Below, piece after piece: positions 38,124-48,186 of a stretch of DNA of 53,185 bases (its first letter is position 1; each line of letters starts with the position of its first letter). The translations under genes were made by a program, and so were the position numbers. The notes under the pieces are model-generated. The model was not told the origin of the DNA and made no database searches. It saw nothing but the letters and a program-made list of their open reading frames with translations. The DNA is taken from positions 1 to 53,185 of the forward strand of contig MJAN01000003.1 of NCBI GenBank assembly GCA_001875255.1, read 5' to 3'. Source of the DNA: Candidatus Sabulitectum silens. GTDB taxonomy: Bacteria; Fermentibacterota; Fermentibacteria; Fermentibacterales; JCC-6.

Positions 38124-40162
38124 GTGGCATCTCCTTCGGTGTTCTCAGCGGGAAGGAGGGAGAGTTTCCTTTCCAGGGGGTCGGCGCTCTCAACTGAAAC
38201 GCTGAGGGGGGTTCCAGGTTCCTTCCGGGGTGGAAGGAAGCCGCTGTATCTCTTCATGGCCGAGCTGTGAAGAAGGCCCTCCACCGGGACATCCAGAAGC
38301 CTCACGAAGAGACCGAAATCGACGGAATCCCTTATGACGCCCCTGAAGACCTCACCGGTCTGCCCGGAGAGATAGAGCAGTGCCATGAGTTCCGTTGCGG
38401 TCCTTTCAGCGGCCTCGGCCCGGCGCTCGAGGGCGGAGCAGGATTCCGCCTCTTCCGCCATGGACCTGTTCCGCCGGGGAGCCCGTCCCTGTTCATGGGC
38501 GGTAATGGCCTGGTGAACTATGAGGTCGGGATACCGCCTTATGGGGCTTGTGAAGTGCATGTAGTTCCTCAGGGCAAGACCGTAATGGCCGGTGTTAACC
38601 GGTGAGTAAACAGCCTTCTGCATGGAGCGCAGAACCGCGTCCCTCACAAGGGGGAACAATGGTGTGTCCCTGGCTTCCTGGACCGCGCTGGAAAGGGAGG
38701 AAGCCGAGGGGGGACCCTGGCCGGGCAGGCTGAAACCGAATATGGAAAGGGTTCTTCGAAGCTTGTCAGCCGCCTCCTGGGCCGGGTCGCCGTGGACCCT
38801 GTAAAGGACGTCAAGCTCAAGCCACCTGCAGAACTCAGCCACGGCCCTGTTGGCCTCCACCATGAAATTCTCTATCATCCTGTGGGCTTTGTCGTCCGGC
38901 ACCGGGGCGAACCCGCCGGGGGTGCCGTCGTCGTTGAAGATCGTTCTGAACTCCGATGCTCCGAGGTCCACCGCCCCGCGCTTCTCCCTCTGTTGATCCA
39001 GAAGGCTGTTCAGGGCTGCGAAGTGGTTGAAGGCGCCGTTGAGCTCGCTGTCTTCCCCTGAGCCGCCCTCAAGGATATCCAGGGCTTCCCCGTAATTCAA
39101 CCTTTTTCGTGACCTGATAGTGGAGGAGAAGACATTGTAGTCCATGCGCTTGCCACGGTTGTCGTACCGGATGAGCACGGTTTTCGAAAGCCTGTCGGTG
39201 TCCGGCTGAAGGGAGCACGCTCCGTTGGAAAGGACCTCCGGTATCATTGGAATGACCCTGTCGGGGAGATATACGCTGGTGCCCCTTTTCCGGGCCTCGG
39301 CGTCCACCAGGGAACCGGCGGGGCATAGGCGGAAACGTCGGCGATGTGTACGCCCAGGATGTAGCCCTCTTCGGTTCTCTCGATGGAGATCGCGTCGTCG
39401 AAATCCCTGGCGTCCACCGGGTCGATGGTTATGGTGTATGTCTGCCTGAGATCCTTCGGGACCGGTGTGGTGCCGGTGACGCCGCCACCAGCTGGGCCTC
39501 CTCCAGGACATCTTCCCCAAAGGCGGCATCCAACCCGCTGTCGATACAGACCGAGTCGATGAGAGCCCTGGGTGAAGTGGTACTGCCCACCTTTCCAGGG
39601 GGGTCACCACAAGCGAACTCTTTCCGTACTCTATGGAACATCCTATGAGGTCGCCCTCCACCAGTGAGTCGTCTTCCGTTCTGATGGGTATGTTCCCCGG
39701 TAGCCTGGGATCCAGCGGATCAAGGAACCACCTGTCTGAATGCTTTCTGGCGATTCCGGCAACCCTGCTGCGGAACCGGCGGAGAACATGGACCACCCTT
39801 CCCCTGTAGCCCCCCCGGGGATCGGGATCCAGTAGCCTTACCAGAACAGTATCCCCGTGGAGAGCGGAGCCGGTGTCACGGGCATCGATGCTCACCCTTA
39901 TTGAATCAGGGCCGGTGGTGAAGAGCACCGCCGAGCCGTCGGACCTGGCCCTGATGGTGCCCTTTTCCATCCCCAGGGTTTCAAGGGCTGCGTAGCGCCC
40001 CCTGCCCCCGTGCCAGATGAGGCCCTGTTCCAGAAGCTCCTCAATGGCCCCGGTGCGGTCCGGTACATCCGGCAGCCTCTGGTTAAGGGCCTTGATGTTC
40101 AGGCGGTCTCCGGTGGAGACCAGATGGTCCAGTATCGTCCTTGCGCTGCTACTTAAAGACAA
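38120..40162 (-). CDS. rnr: Ribonuclease R/RNase II family exoribonuclease (about three frame breaks)
   Basis: A 3'-5' hydrolytic exoribonuclease. Domain order: N-terminal helix-turn-helix ([13 protein letters not shown]), cold-shock-like OB folds ([15 protein letters not shown]), the RNB catalytic domain with its aspartates in [16 protein letters not shown] (a segment shifted between about 39600 and 39310 in the raw frame), [53 protein letters not shown], and a C-terminal S1 domain ([15 protein letters not shown]). About 680 residues. The raw frame stays open through the shifted part, so the errors cancel. ATG at 40162, inside the end of the upstream gene. Confidence 0.92.
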   Translation of the reverse strand: MSLSSSARTILDHLVSTGDRLNIKALNQRLPDVPDRTGAIEELLEQGLIWHGGRGRYAALETLGMEKGTIRARSDGSAVLFTTGPDSIRVSIDARDTGSALHGDTVLVRLLDPDPRGGYRGRVVHVLRRFRSRVAGIARKHSDRWFLDPLDPRLPGNIPIRTEDDSLVEGDLIGCSIEYGKSSLVVTPLERWAVPLHPGLSSTRSVSTAGWMPPLGKMSWRRPSWWRRHRHHTGPEGSQADIHHNHRPGGRQGFRRRDLHRENRRGLHPGRTHRRRFRLCPAGSLVDAEARKRGTSVYLPDRVIPMIPEVLSNGACSLQPDTDRLSKTVLIRYDNRGKRMDYNVFSSTIRSRKRLNYGEALDILEGGSGEDSELNGAFNHFAALNSLLDQQREKRGAVDLGASEFRTIFNDDGTPGGFAPVPDDKAHRMIENFMVEANRAVAEFCRWLELDVLYRVHGDPAQEAADKLRRTLSIFGFSLPGQGPPSASSLSSAVQEARDTPLFPLVRDAVLRSMQKAVYSPVNTGHYGLALRNYMHFTSPIRRYPDLIVHQAITAHEQGRAPRRNRSMAEEAESCSALERRAEAAERTATELMALLYLSGQTGEVFRGVIRDSVDFGLFVRLLDVPVEGLLHSSAMKRYSGFLPPRKEPGTPLSVSVESADPLERKLSLLPAENTEGDAT

Positions 40163-40903
40163 TGGTCACTTCTCCCGCCATATCTGTCCAGCCCTTCACA
40201 ACCAGGACATTCCCGGCGGAGGCAGCCACCCCGCCGGCCAGGGCCAGTATGTCCCCGGCTGTGTCCCTCCGGGCATGTGTGGTCTGCCGGAACCGGCTGG
40301 ACGGCTCCAGCGCAGGGTGATGGATGATCCCGAGACCTCTCCCTGGAGGATGCCGCTTCCCCCGAGACAGAGAACGCACCATGCCGCCATTCCTCGAAGA
40401 GTGCAGAGAACCTCCACCGGCCGGGAGCAGACGGGGCTTTCATTGAAGACCATGCCATCCAGCCCCTGTGAGGCCACACTGCGTCCGCATGCCGCCTTGA
40501 GGAGCAGAAGGGTCTTCTTCAGGTCTTCATTGGTGAGGGTGGTAAGGTTTCCCGGGGAGAAAACCTCGGAAACATCCCTTATAAAGTCCACCACTGAACC
40601 GGTGGATGACCTGGCGGCACTGATCTTCGGCTCTACTCTGGCTGCGTCCGGCATGAACATCCCGGCCAGATCAAGGTTGCCCATGACACCAACCATGAGG
40701 TTGTTGATGTTGTGCATGAAATAGGGTATCAGAACCCCGGTGAAGCAGCCGTTGCAGCACCCCGGCGAAAGGTGGCTTCCCATGTGTTCCCTTACCGAAT
40801 CAGGGCTGAACATACCGGCGCATCCGGCGGTGTACATTCCCGGTTTCAGCAGCTCATATCCGCTTCCCGGCGGCAGTTCGGTGAACAGCGGTTCCTCACT
40901 CAT
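40149..40903 (-). CDS. Small histidine-kinase-like protein with degenerate ATP-binding part (one frame break)
   Basis: About 250 residues. Residues 20-50 are cysteine-rich (YTAGCAGMF, SPGCCNGCF). Then comes YFMHNINNLMVGVMGNLDLA, which matches the H-box of histidine kinases (HDFNNxLxxIxGNxxLA, as in the hybrid kinase at 42.3 kb) but has N instead of the usual D/E after the histidine. A second helix follows (SSTGSVVDFIRDVSEVF), then a remnant of a Bergerat-fold domain without the N, G1 or G2 boxes (ILQGEVSGSSITLRW; after a break near 40300, TAGDILALAGG and [10 protein letters not shown]). The plan recalls phosphotransferases such as Spo0B and ChpT. That comparison is inference. ATG at 40903 with AAAGGAAAAAG; both ends overlap its neighbours. 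Confidence 0.55.
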
Positions 40904-42221
40904 TCTTTTTCCTTTCATCTGCCCTTGCGGAAGCCCTTGAGGCCTTCCAGAGCCGAAGTTCCTCAGATATCCTCTTTTCCCGTCCTGAGGACGAGGGGGA
41001 ATAAAACTCTTTCTCACCCATGCCATCGGGGAAGTTGCTGTGGGTGACCACGCCGTTCCTGGTATCGTGGGCATACTGATAGCCCCTGCCGTAGTCAAGC
41101 TCCTTCATCAGTGCCGTGGGAGCGTTACGGAGGTGGAGGGGCACAGGAAGGCTGCCGGAGCGGCCGGTTTCCCGAATGACCTCATTCCAGGCCCTGTAAA
41201 TGCTGTTCGATTTCGGAGCCCGTGCAAGGTACACCGCCGCTTCGGCCAGGGCGAGATCCCCTTCAGGTGACCCCAGGAAACGGTATGAATCCACCGCCCG
41301 CATGGCCATGGTCAGGGCGGAAGGATCCGCGAGGCCGATGTCTTCCGAGGCGAAACGGATCATCCGCCTTCCTATGTAGAGGGGGTTCTCCCCTGCCAGG
41401 ATCATCCTGCCCAGCCAGTACAGCGCCGCGTCGGGGTCCCCTGAACGCATGGACTTGTGCAGGGCGCTGATGAGATTGTAGTGCTCCTCGCCGGACCTGT
41501 CGTACATGAGGGGGCTGACTGTATGAGCCTGGCGGCGGTTTCCCCGGTTATTCCGCCCTCCCCGGCGGTCCCTGTAAGCTGTTCCAGAAGGTTGATGCAG
41601 CGCCTGGCGTCGCCGTCGGCGGCGGAGGCCATGACCTCCATGGCTTCCCCGGTGATCCTGGCCGGGGAAAGGGCCTTGAACTCCGGCGAGGAGGTTATTC
41701 TCTCCAGCATGGACACGAGGTCTTCAACTGAAAGTGGTTTAAGCACATGCACCGAACAGCGGCTGAGAAGGGGGGCATTTACATGGAAGGAAGGGTTTTC
41801 GGTGGTTGCGCCCACAAGGCGTATGGTGCCGTTCTCCACATGGGGCAGGAAGGCATCCTGCTGTGACCGGTTGAACCTGTGTATCTCATCCACGAAGAGC
41901 ATTGTCCCCTGCCGGTGAGGGTTCTCTCCGATGCCCCGGCCACGATCTTCCGCACATCCTTCACCCCTCCGGTGACGGCGCTGAACCTTATGAAATGTTC
42001 CTTTACATGATCCGCAACGATCAGGGCAAGGGTGGTCTTACCGCTTCCCGGGGGCCAGAGTATGAAGGAGCCGGAAGAGCCGGCTTCCAGGGATGTTCTG
42101 AATGGTGCCCCATCCGCCAGCAAATGCCCCTGCCCGGCCATCTGATCCAGTGTCCGGGGCCTGAAAAGTCTGCGAAGGGTGGTGCCGGACCGGGGTTGTC
42201 TTCAAATAGTGTGTTCTCCAT
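40896..42221 (-). CDS. rarA: Replication-associated recombination protein RarA/MgsA (three frame breaks)
   Basis: A clamp-loader-like AAA+ ATPase acting at stalled forks. After joining frames near 42172, 41908 and 41515 the protein is about 440 residues: PLRRLFRPRTLDQMAGQGHLL, Walker A PPGSGKTTLAL, FSAVTGGVKDVRKIV, Walker B MLFVDEIHRFNRSQQDAFLPHVE, sensor 1 LVGATTENPSF, then SEDIGLADPSAL and LHLRNAPTALMKELDYGRGYQYAHD. The first two breaks need one C and one G in short runs. The Walker A segment reads LWPPGSGKTT, whereas relatives have LWGPPG, so three bases may be missing. ATG at 42219-42221 lies six bases after a TATATT box. First gene of the long operon. Confidence 0.92.
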
Positions 42222-42227
42222 CCTTTG

Positions 42228-42233
42228 AATATA
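42228..42233 (-). promoter_or_regulatory. -10 box giving a leaderless rarA transcript
   Basis: TATATT ends six bases before the rarA ATG, the same geometry as at aroK. A T6 run and a weak CGAA/TTCG hairpin (42235-42260) just upstream may end the sensor kinase transcript. Confidence 0.4.
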
Positions 42234-42269
42234 AAAAAGCCCGAATGATTCGAAAGGGTGCACGGGAGT

Positions 42270-45200
42270 TCAGGGGTGAAGGATGGAGTGTATCTTGCCG
42301 CTGAGGTCCGAGGCGGAATAGGGTTTTAAGGAAGCCGTCGGGGGAGAATCCGCGAAACGTGTCAGTATCTCGTTTTCGTTGTAGCCGCTGGAGATAAGTA
42401 CCGGGACATCAGGATCCAGTTTCCTTATCTCCTGAAGACCTCGTCGCCATCCATGTTGGGCATGGTGAGGTCAAGGATCACCAGGGATATCCCGCCGGAG
42501 GATCCCATGAACCGGTTCAGACCGTCGGAGCCGTCCTTCCCGGTGATCACCGAGAAACCCATTGCCTCCAGCATGGCCTTCCCCACCGAGAGGATAAGGG
42601 GTTCGTCGTCCACGAGGAGAACCTTCCCGGAGGCGGTCCATTCCTGTGTGAACTCCTCCGGTTCAATGGGAATACCTCCTCCGGAGGGCGCCAGGGGGAA
42701 CAGAGCCCTGAAGGAGGACCCGGAACCGGGTTCCGTCAATATCTTCATGGCGCCGGCGTGGCTGCTCATTATTCCAAGCACCGCGGAAAGGCCCAGGCCC
42801 CTGCCGGTGAACTTGGTGGTAAAGAAGGGGTCGAATATCCTTGCCAGGATATCCTTCGTCATTCCCTTCCCGGTGTCCTCCACCTCTATCCAGGCGTAGT
42901 TGCCCTCCCTTATGTCTTCCGTTCTGCTGAGATCCCGAATGTACTCCCTGTCGCAGTGCATCACCCCTGTGGAGATGGTGATCCGCCCACGGTTCTGCTC
43001 GATGGCCTCGGAGGCGTTGGTGATAAGGTTCATCACCACCTGTCTCACCTGGGTGCCGTCGGCCAGGATGTGGGGAAGGTCAGGATCGAGACAATAGACG
43101 ATCTCAGCCTTCTTGGAGACGGCGGCCTTGAACATGTCGGTCATCTCCCGGACAACATCGTTCAGGCTCAGGGGCAGTATCTTGAACTCTCCCCTTCCGG
43201 AATAGGCAAGCATCTGACCGGCCAGGTCAGCAGCCCTGCCGGCGGCCTTCTCCACCGCCTCCAGGTTCACCATGGGTGAGTCGCCTGACTCGGAGGCCCT
43301 TCTGGCGAGATAGACATTCCCGGTTATCGCCATGAGGATGTTGTTGAAATCATGGGCTATTCCTCCCGCCAGCACCCCGAGGCTCTCCAGCTTCTGAACA
43401 TGCCTGATCTGGGACTCCAGTTTCCTCTGTTCCGCCTCGGCAATCTTCCTGGCGGTGACATCCCTGCACAGTACCAGAACGCTGTCCTCTTCGAAGGGTG
43501 AAAGCCCCGCCTCGTAGAAGTGGTGCCCATCGGGAAGGTCCAGTTCGTACTCCAGGGTCTGGACACTTCCTGTATCCAGTGTCTTTGCCAAAGCGGTGAG
43601 CACCTCCCGGGCAGCTTCCTCCGGAAGGCCTATCTCACCAATGTTCCTGCCCTGGAGCTCGTCGGCGGGGAAGGCCAGCTGATCCCTGTTCCGGGCGTGA
43701 AAATCTATGTACACCCCGTCCCTTGAAAGCACGAACATCAGGTCGGGGATTGCCTGAAGCAACGCCTGGGTTTTCTCCAGGGACATATTGAGCTGCTTCT
43801 GGTATTCGATGAGGCTGGTAATGTCCGAAAGGGAGAGCACTCCTGCTCCGCCGCTTTCCGGGATGGTTCCTGTCCGCATGCGAACATTCCTGTGGCTTCC
43901 GTCCTTCCTCACCAGCCTGAACTCGTACTCCAGGTGTCTGTCCTCTGAGCCCTCCAGCCTCTGCCTTCTCTGTTCCGCCACCATCTCCAGGTCGTCGGGG
44001 TGCACGAACTGTGCCCAGCCCATTCTCTCCACGGTCTCTTCCCTGGTGTAGCCGGTGAGTAGTTCCACGTTGTCGTTCACCTCGGAAATGATCCCGGCGG
44101 GATTCAGTATTACCATGGCCGTTCCCGTGTTCTCGTAGATGGCCCTGTACTTCTCCTCGCTGGTCTTCAGAGCGGTTTCCGCTTCAAGCCTGTCCGTGAT
44201 GTCGAGGCCGATCCCCCTATGAGGGGTTCGCCCCGCCTGGTCTATCCTGAAATAGTGCACTTCCAGGGTCCTCTGGCCCAGCCCCTCGATGGGGATGGTC
44301 CTTCTCCTGGATAAATAGCCCTTTTCAAGGACCTCCCCGTCCCTCCTTCGCAGAGCGGCGCATATGTCCTCGGGATAGATGTCCTCCGGTGATCTGCCCC
44401 TCCAGTCCTCGAAACCGGATGTTTTAAGGAACTCCCGGTTGGTCTTCAGATAAACCGAGTTTGAATCCCTTATGAAGGCCGGTCCCGGGAAGTTCTCCAG
44501 GAAGGAGTCAAGCATGTCCCTGGTGCGTAGTACCTGGGCTTCGGACCTCCTCCGTTCCCACTCCATGAGCATTCCCTGGAGGGCGTAACCCAGGTCTCCG
44601 GCTATGTCCTCGAGCATTCCGGTGAGGGGCTGGTCGGATGGAAAGGGAACATCTCCGGAGATCTCCGCCAGAAGGTAGCCGAAGAGCCTTCCTTCATGAA
44701 AAATTCGAAGGGCGGCCCAGTCTCCGCTTTGGATCTCTGGAACTGCCCGGCTCAGCTGTTCTCCCTGAAGAATGGATCCCTGCCATCCGTGCCTGTCCAG
44801 CGCGGAGAGGAACCGGGTCTTCGCCGGGCAGTCCAGAGGGGCTTTCCTGAAGACCGGGGCAAAAGCGTCGGTTGCCACGGTGAAAGCGGCGCAGTTCCGT
44901 AGAAAGCCCGATTCCACAAGGGTGGCAACCACTCCCTGCAGAAGGGCATCCGGGGTCCTGCAGCCAATAATCATTCGGTCGATGTCCTTCAGGGTCCTCA
45001 CAAGGCGGTTAAGGGAACCCAGCCTGATCTCCCTCCCCCGGGCTTCGGTTACATCCCTGGCAAGGACAAGGATGCCGTGGGGTGAGCCGTCGGGGTTCCT
45101 TATGGGTGTTTTGGTCACATTGAAAATTCTGCCGTCGGGAAGGGTTTCGTCGTTGCGAATGAAGGAATCCGATGCCAGGGCCTCACGGTCGGAATCGGTA

Positions 45201-45403
45201 CACTCAGGGGAGAGTACCGGGTTGCTTTCACTGAATATTGAACTGGTGAGGCGTAGTTCCTCCGCCGCTCTGTTCCACTCGAGCCAGCTTCCGTCCGGCG
45301 CCTTGAGTATCATTGCATCCGGGATGGCGTCCTTTATGATGCCCTGGACATACCTGTCTTTAAATGCAGTGTCAGATGATCCCCCGGCAACTTCTTCCTT
45401 CAA
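42270..45403 (-). CDS. Hybrid sensor histidine kinase, four PAS domains plus receiver (one frame break)
   Basis: About 1045 residues, no membrane helix, so probably cytoplasmic. Order: PAS (IPDAMILKAPDGSWLEWN), a GAF-like region (residues 140-290), PAS (FLENFPGPAFIRDSNSVYLK), PAS (YENTGTAMVILNPAGIISEV), PAS (LLQAIPDLMFVLSRDGVYID), HisKA with phosphoacceptor histidine near residue 695 (LAGGIAHDFNNILMAITGN), HATPase (NLITNASEAI, VEDTGKGM, GRGLGLSAVLGI), and receiver (LLVDDEP, phosphoacceptor in VILDLTMPNMDG). A break near 42437 (one C short) restores LQEIRKLDPDVPVLISSGYNE and a stop at 42270. TTG at 45403 with GGGGGAG fits the promoter; an ATG at 45448 would lie upstream of transcription start. 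No DNA-binding output is encoded nearby. Confidence 0.85.
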
Positions 45404-45428
45404 TGCCCGCTCCCCCGTGGAATACATC

Positions 45429-45434
45429 ATTATA
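45429..45434 (-). promoter_or_regulatory. -10 box of the hybrid kinase gene
   Basis: TATAAT on the minus strand, 25 bases before the chosen TTG. The -35 region (TTTTCC) is weak. It lies right after the terminator of the upstream lipoprotein gene. Confidence 0.5.
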
Positions 45435-45446
45435 CCCAAAAACCGC

Positions 45447-45479
45447 AAAACGGAAAACGGGCGCCGGTGAAGGCGCCCG
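45447..45479 (-). terminator. Rho-independent terminator of the lipoprotein gene
   Basis: CGGGCGCC, a six-base loop and GGCGCCCG are followed by TTTTCCGTTTT on the minus strand, 23 bases after the stop of the lipoprotein gene. Confidence 0.85.
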
Positions 45480-45501
45480 CTTCTCTTTTCGCCGGGTGGG
45501 G

Positions 45502-46461
45502 CTACTGGGGCTGGGAAGCCTGGGAGGCGAATCCCTGGAGCATCATTGCCACGGGGAATACCTGGTCGGGCTCGGCGGTCATGAGGTTCTCGGCCCCCTC
45601 GAAGCCAAAGCCGGTAACCATAACGATCCCGCCCTCTTCTTCAGGGTCGCTTGGTGTAACCCTGGCTTCCATGAGGGGAAGGATGGGGAGGTCGTCGGAC
45701 ACCGAGATGATTATCGTGCCCTCTTCTTCGTGGCTGGCGGTGAACTGAATGCAGTTCACTCCGTCGATCTCAACCTCGTCGTATCCGAAGTCGGCGTTCT
45801 CCACCTGGGCGATGAACTCTTCCATGTCAGCTGTGTCCTCGGGAGACATGTCCATTCCCTCGCTGAACATCTCAGGGTTTTCCGCGATCATCTGTTCCAC
45901 GAGCTCGGGAACACCGGCCATGTCCAGAAGTATGAGCTGGGAGCCGTCGTTGATCTTGGCCTTCTTGATCCCCGTAAGGAAGAGTATCATGTTGTCGAGG
46001 TATTCCTCGTTCTCCATGATATTGGAGGTGTTCTGGGGCATGTTCGCCTCTATGAAGGCTGCGGGATCGGTAACGAACTCGTTCATGTACTCGTCACTGA
46101 TGGCGACGAGCTGTTCCATCACGGCGGGGTCCACCAGGAGCTGGGCCACCGCTTCGCCGTCCCACTGGATCTGGTACCAGAGGCTGCCCTCTTCCTCGGC
46201 GACTATGGAGAGCTTCAGTTCGCCCTCTTCGCCCTCTACTCCGTAGGCTATCCACTGGCCCACCTCAGGGGCGATATAGTCAAGGGCGGTGGAAACCATC
46301 ACTTCCGGGGTGTCTCCGTTGCCGTTATCCCCTGTATCTCCATCTCCGGTATCCGTGGTCTCTCCGTTCTCATCGGCTGGAACAGGACCTTCGCCCTGCT
46401 CGGCGCAGCCGAAGGAAAACGCAGCAAGTAGCATTGCCAGGATCAGTACGAGTTTTGCCAT
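45502..46461 (-). CDS. Acidic lipoprotein of unknown function
   Basis: 319 residues with a lipoprotein signal (MAKLVLILAMLLAAFSFGC, lipobox FSFGC), then a low-complexity linker of Glu, Asp, Gly and Thr (TTDTGDGDTGDNGNGDTPE). The rest is a soluble acidic domain with alternating beta strands (GQWIAYGVEGEEGELKLSI, SLWYQIQWDGEAVAQLL, NCIQFTASHEEEGTIIIS). The layout resembles outer-membrane lipoprotein carrier-type or LolA-like folds, but I see no diagnostic motif. ATG with GAAGGAGAGA upstream. Own terminator; probably co-transcribed with apt and the LOG gene. Confidence 0.7.
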   Translation of the reverse strand: MAKLVLILAMLLAAFSFGCAEQGEGPVPADENGETTDTGDGDTGDNGNGDTPEVMVSTALDYIAPEVGQWIAYGVEGEEGELKLSIVAEEEGSLWYQIQWDGEAVAQLLVDPAVMEQLVAISDEYMNEFVTDPAAFIEANMPQNTSNIMENEEYLDNMILFLTGIKKAKINDGSQLILLDMAGVPELVEQMIAENPEMFSEGMDMSPEDTADMEEFIAQVENADFGYDEVEIDGVNCIQFTASHEEEGTIIISVSDDLPILPLMEARVTPSDPEEEGGIVMVTGFGFEGAENLMTAEPDQVFPVAMMLQGFASQASQPQ

Positions 46462-46506
46462 TGTTTCTCTCCTTCGTTGGAACCGGCTCTGCGGTGCCGG
46501 TTCAGT

Positions 46507-47046
46507 TCAGTTCAGTTTGATCAGTGACCGTACCGGAATTCCGGCATCCTCGATCTTCTTCGCTCCACCCAGGAAGAGAAGGTCCATGAGGAAAGCAGCG
46601 GCCACGGGTTTGCTGCCATCTTTCCGTATCAGTTCGGCGGCTGCCAGGGCTGTTCCCCCTGTGGCCACGAGATCGTCCACTATGAGCACCCTGGAACCCT
46701 TCGCCAGGGAATCTCTGTGCATTTCCACTGTATTGGTGCCGTATTCCAGCGTGTAGTCCTCGCTTATAACCACGGCGGGAAGCTTTCCCGGCTTTCTCAC
46801 CAGTACCAGGGGGATACGAAGACGGTCGGCGATCACGCCGCCGAACATGAATCCACGGGATTCTATTGCGGCCACGGAATCGAACTCGATGTCCTCAAGA
46901 AGGTTAAGCAGATGGGTAACCGCGTCCCCAAGGGCTCCCGGATGGGTCAGCACAGTTGTGATATCCTTGAAAACGACACCCTCCTTCGGGAAATCCCTCA
47001 CATCCCGAAAGAGCCCTGCTATCTGTTCCACGGTGAGCATTTTCAT
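46507..47046 (-). CDS. apt: Adenine phosphoribosyltransferase
   Basis: Salvages adenine to AMP using PRPP. 179 residues, the normal size. Motifs: RDFPKEGVVFKDITTVL, AIESRGFMFGG, LVRKPGKLP and the PRPP loop VLIVDDLVATGGTA. Unbroken. Its ATG overlaps the stop of the LOG-family gene, so the two are translationally coupled. With purH elsewhere in the window, both the salvage and the de novo purine routes are represented. Confidence 0.95.
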   Translation of the reverse strand: MKMLTVEQIAGLFRDVRDFPKEGVVFKDITTVLTHPGALGDAVTHLLNLLEDIEFDSVAAIESRGFMFGGVIADRLRIPLVLVRKPGKLPAVVISEDYTLEYGTNTVEMHRDSLAKGSRVLIVDDLVATGGTALAAAELIRKDGSKPVAAAFLMDLLFLGGAKKIEDAGIPVRSLIKLN

Positions 47047-47498
47047 TCCTCCGTATTCTCCAGCACGAACTCAAGGGCCAGTGAGGGTGTTTCCACGGGA
47101 ACCACCCCGGGAAGGCCGCTCCATGTTCCATGGCAGCAGACCGGTTTTCCCGCCTGGAGCGCGAAGGCGATCTCGGAGAGGGTCCCGTGGGAACCGCCCA
47201 CCGCGCATACCGCCTGGCCTGTGAGTACCACCATTCTGTTACGGGCGTACCCTAAACCGGTGGGAATGGCGATGTCCACGAAGCTGTTGGCTTCCCCCGG
47301 GAAATCTCCCGGAAGGATGCCCAGGGTCAGCCCCCCTTCGGAGGAGCACCCCCCTGCCACAGCCTCCATGACTCCGCCTCCCCCTCCGCATACAATGGAA
47401 AAACCCCTTCGAGCAAGGAGCGAACCCAGTTCAGCGGCGAAGGATATTTCGCCCGGGGAAGCGATATTCCCACCAATGACACTTATCATTCGATACAT
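47043..47498 (-). CDS. LOG/SLOG-family Rossmann protein (TIGR00725-like)
   Basis: 151 residues. Motifs: MISVIGGNIASPGE, LLARRGFSIVCGGGGGVMEAVAGG, LGILPGDFPGEAN and the LOG-like AVGGSHGTLSEIAFALQAGKPV. Members of the SLOG superfamily bind nucleotides or related ligands; the wider LOG group includes cytokinin-nucleoside phosphoribohydrolases, but the PGGxGTxxE core is only partly kept here (GGSHGTLSE). Being coupled to apt suggests a nucleotide or adenine-linked role; this is inference. Confidence 0.8.
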   Translation of the reverse strand: MYRMISVIGGNIASPGEISFAAELGSLLARRGFSIVCGGGGGVMEAVAGGCSSEGGLTLGILPGDFPGEANSFVDIAIPTGLGYARNRMVVLTGQAVCAVGGSHGTLSEIAFALQAGKPVCCHGTWSGLPGVVPVETPSLALEFVLENTEE

Positions 47499-47536
47499 TC
47501 ATGAAAGATAGTAAAATATGGATGAAAAGCAAAATG

Positions 47537-47614
<78 letters not shown>

Positions 47615-47628
47615 ACCGAAGGAGATGA

Positions 47629-47656
47629 AATCTAAGTAAAAACCTGCCGGAGGCAA
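47629..47656 (-). promoter_or_regulatory. Probable promoter of tRNA-Pro(CGG)
   Basis: TTGCCT (47651-47656) and TAGATT (47629-47634), 16 bases apart on the minus strand, ending 15 bases before the tRNA. Confidence 0.5.
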
Positions 47657-47661
47657 CTCCG

Positions 47662-48186
47662 CTACAGAAGGAACCCCAGCCCGGAGAGAACCCCGGTCAT
47701 GATCAGTGTGATTATTCCTCCGGCAACGCAGACTCCCAGGAATATGGAGGGCAGGGCCAGCCGTCTGGGAATACCGAAAACGAATGCGGCGGCGCTTCCT
47801 GTCCAGGCCCCGGTCACGGGAAGGGGAACCGCCACGAAGGCCGCAAGACCGAGGGCCCTGTACTTCTGTATGTGACCGCCGGCCCTTCTCCTGGTCCGCT
47901 CGAAGAGCCAGGTGAAGAACCTGTCAAAGAACCTCCACCGGGAAAGCCATCTGCTTACCGGTCCCAGGAGTGTCAGTATGAAGGGCACCGGAAGCATGTT
48001 ACCGGCTATGGCCAGGAGATATATCTTCCACCATGGCCAGCACCACTTGTCCGCCATAACGGTGTATGCAACGGGAATGGAGGCCCGGAGCTCGGTTACG
48101 GGGATGGCTGAAAGGAGCATCATTACAAGCTCCCCGGGCATGTTCCTCAGAAGGTCGATTATCTCCAGGGCAATGTGTTCACCCAT
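47662..48186 (-). CDS. Small multidrug-export-type membrane protein (COG2426/PF06695-like)
   Basis: 174 residues, with four or five hydrophobic helices. Family-like features: MLLSAIPVTELRASIPVAY near the N-terminus, GNMLPVPFILTLLGPVSRWL, and the second half PLPVTGAWTGSAAAFVFGIP with a final helix (VAGGIITLIMTGVLSGLG). The family is named as putative small multidrug exporters; substrate evidence is thin. The start overlaps the end of pcm, so they form one unit. Confidence 0.8.
   Translation of the reverse strand: MGEHIALEIIDLLRNMPGELVMMLLSAIPVTELRASIPVAYTVMADKWCWPWWKIYLLAIAGNMLPVPFILTLLGPVSRWLSRWRFFDRFFTWLFERTRRRAGGHIQKYRALGLAAFVAVPLPVTGAWTGSAAAFVFGIPRRLALPSIFLGVCVAGGIITLIMTGVLSGLGFLL

Noticed and set aside
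46498..46516. Tandem TTCAG units at the end of apt
   Set aside because: Only three copies, overlapping the apt stop; likely chance.
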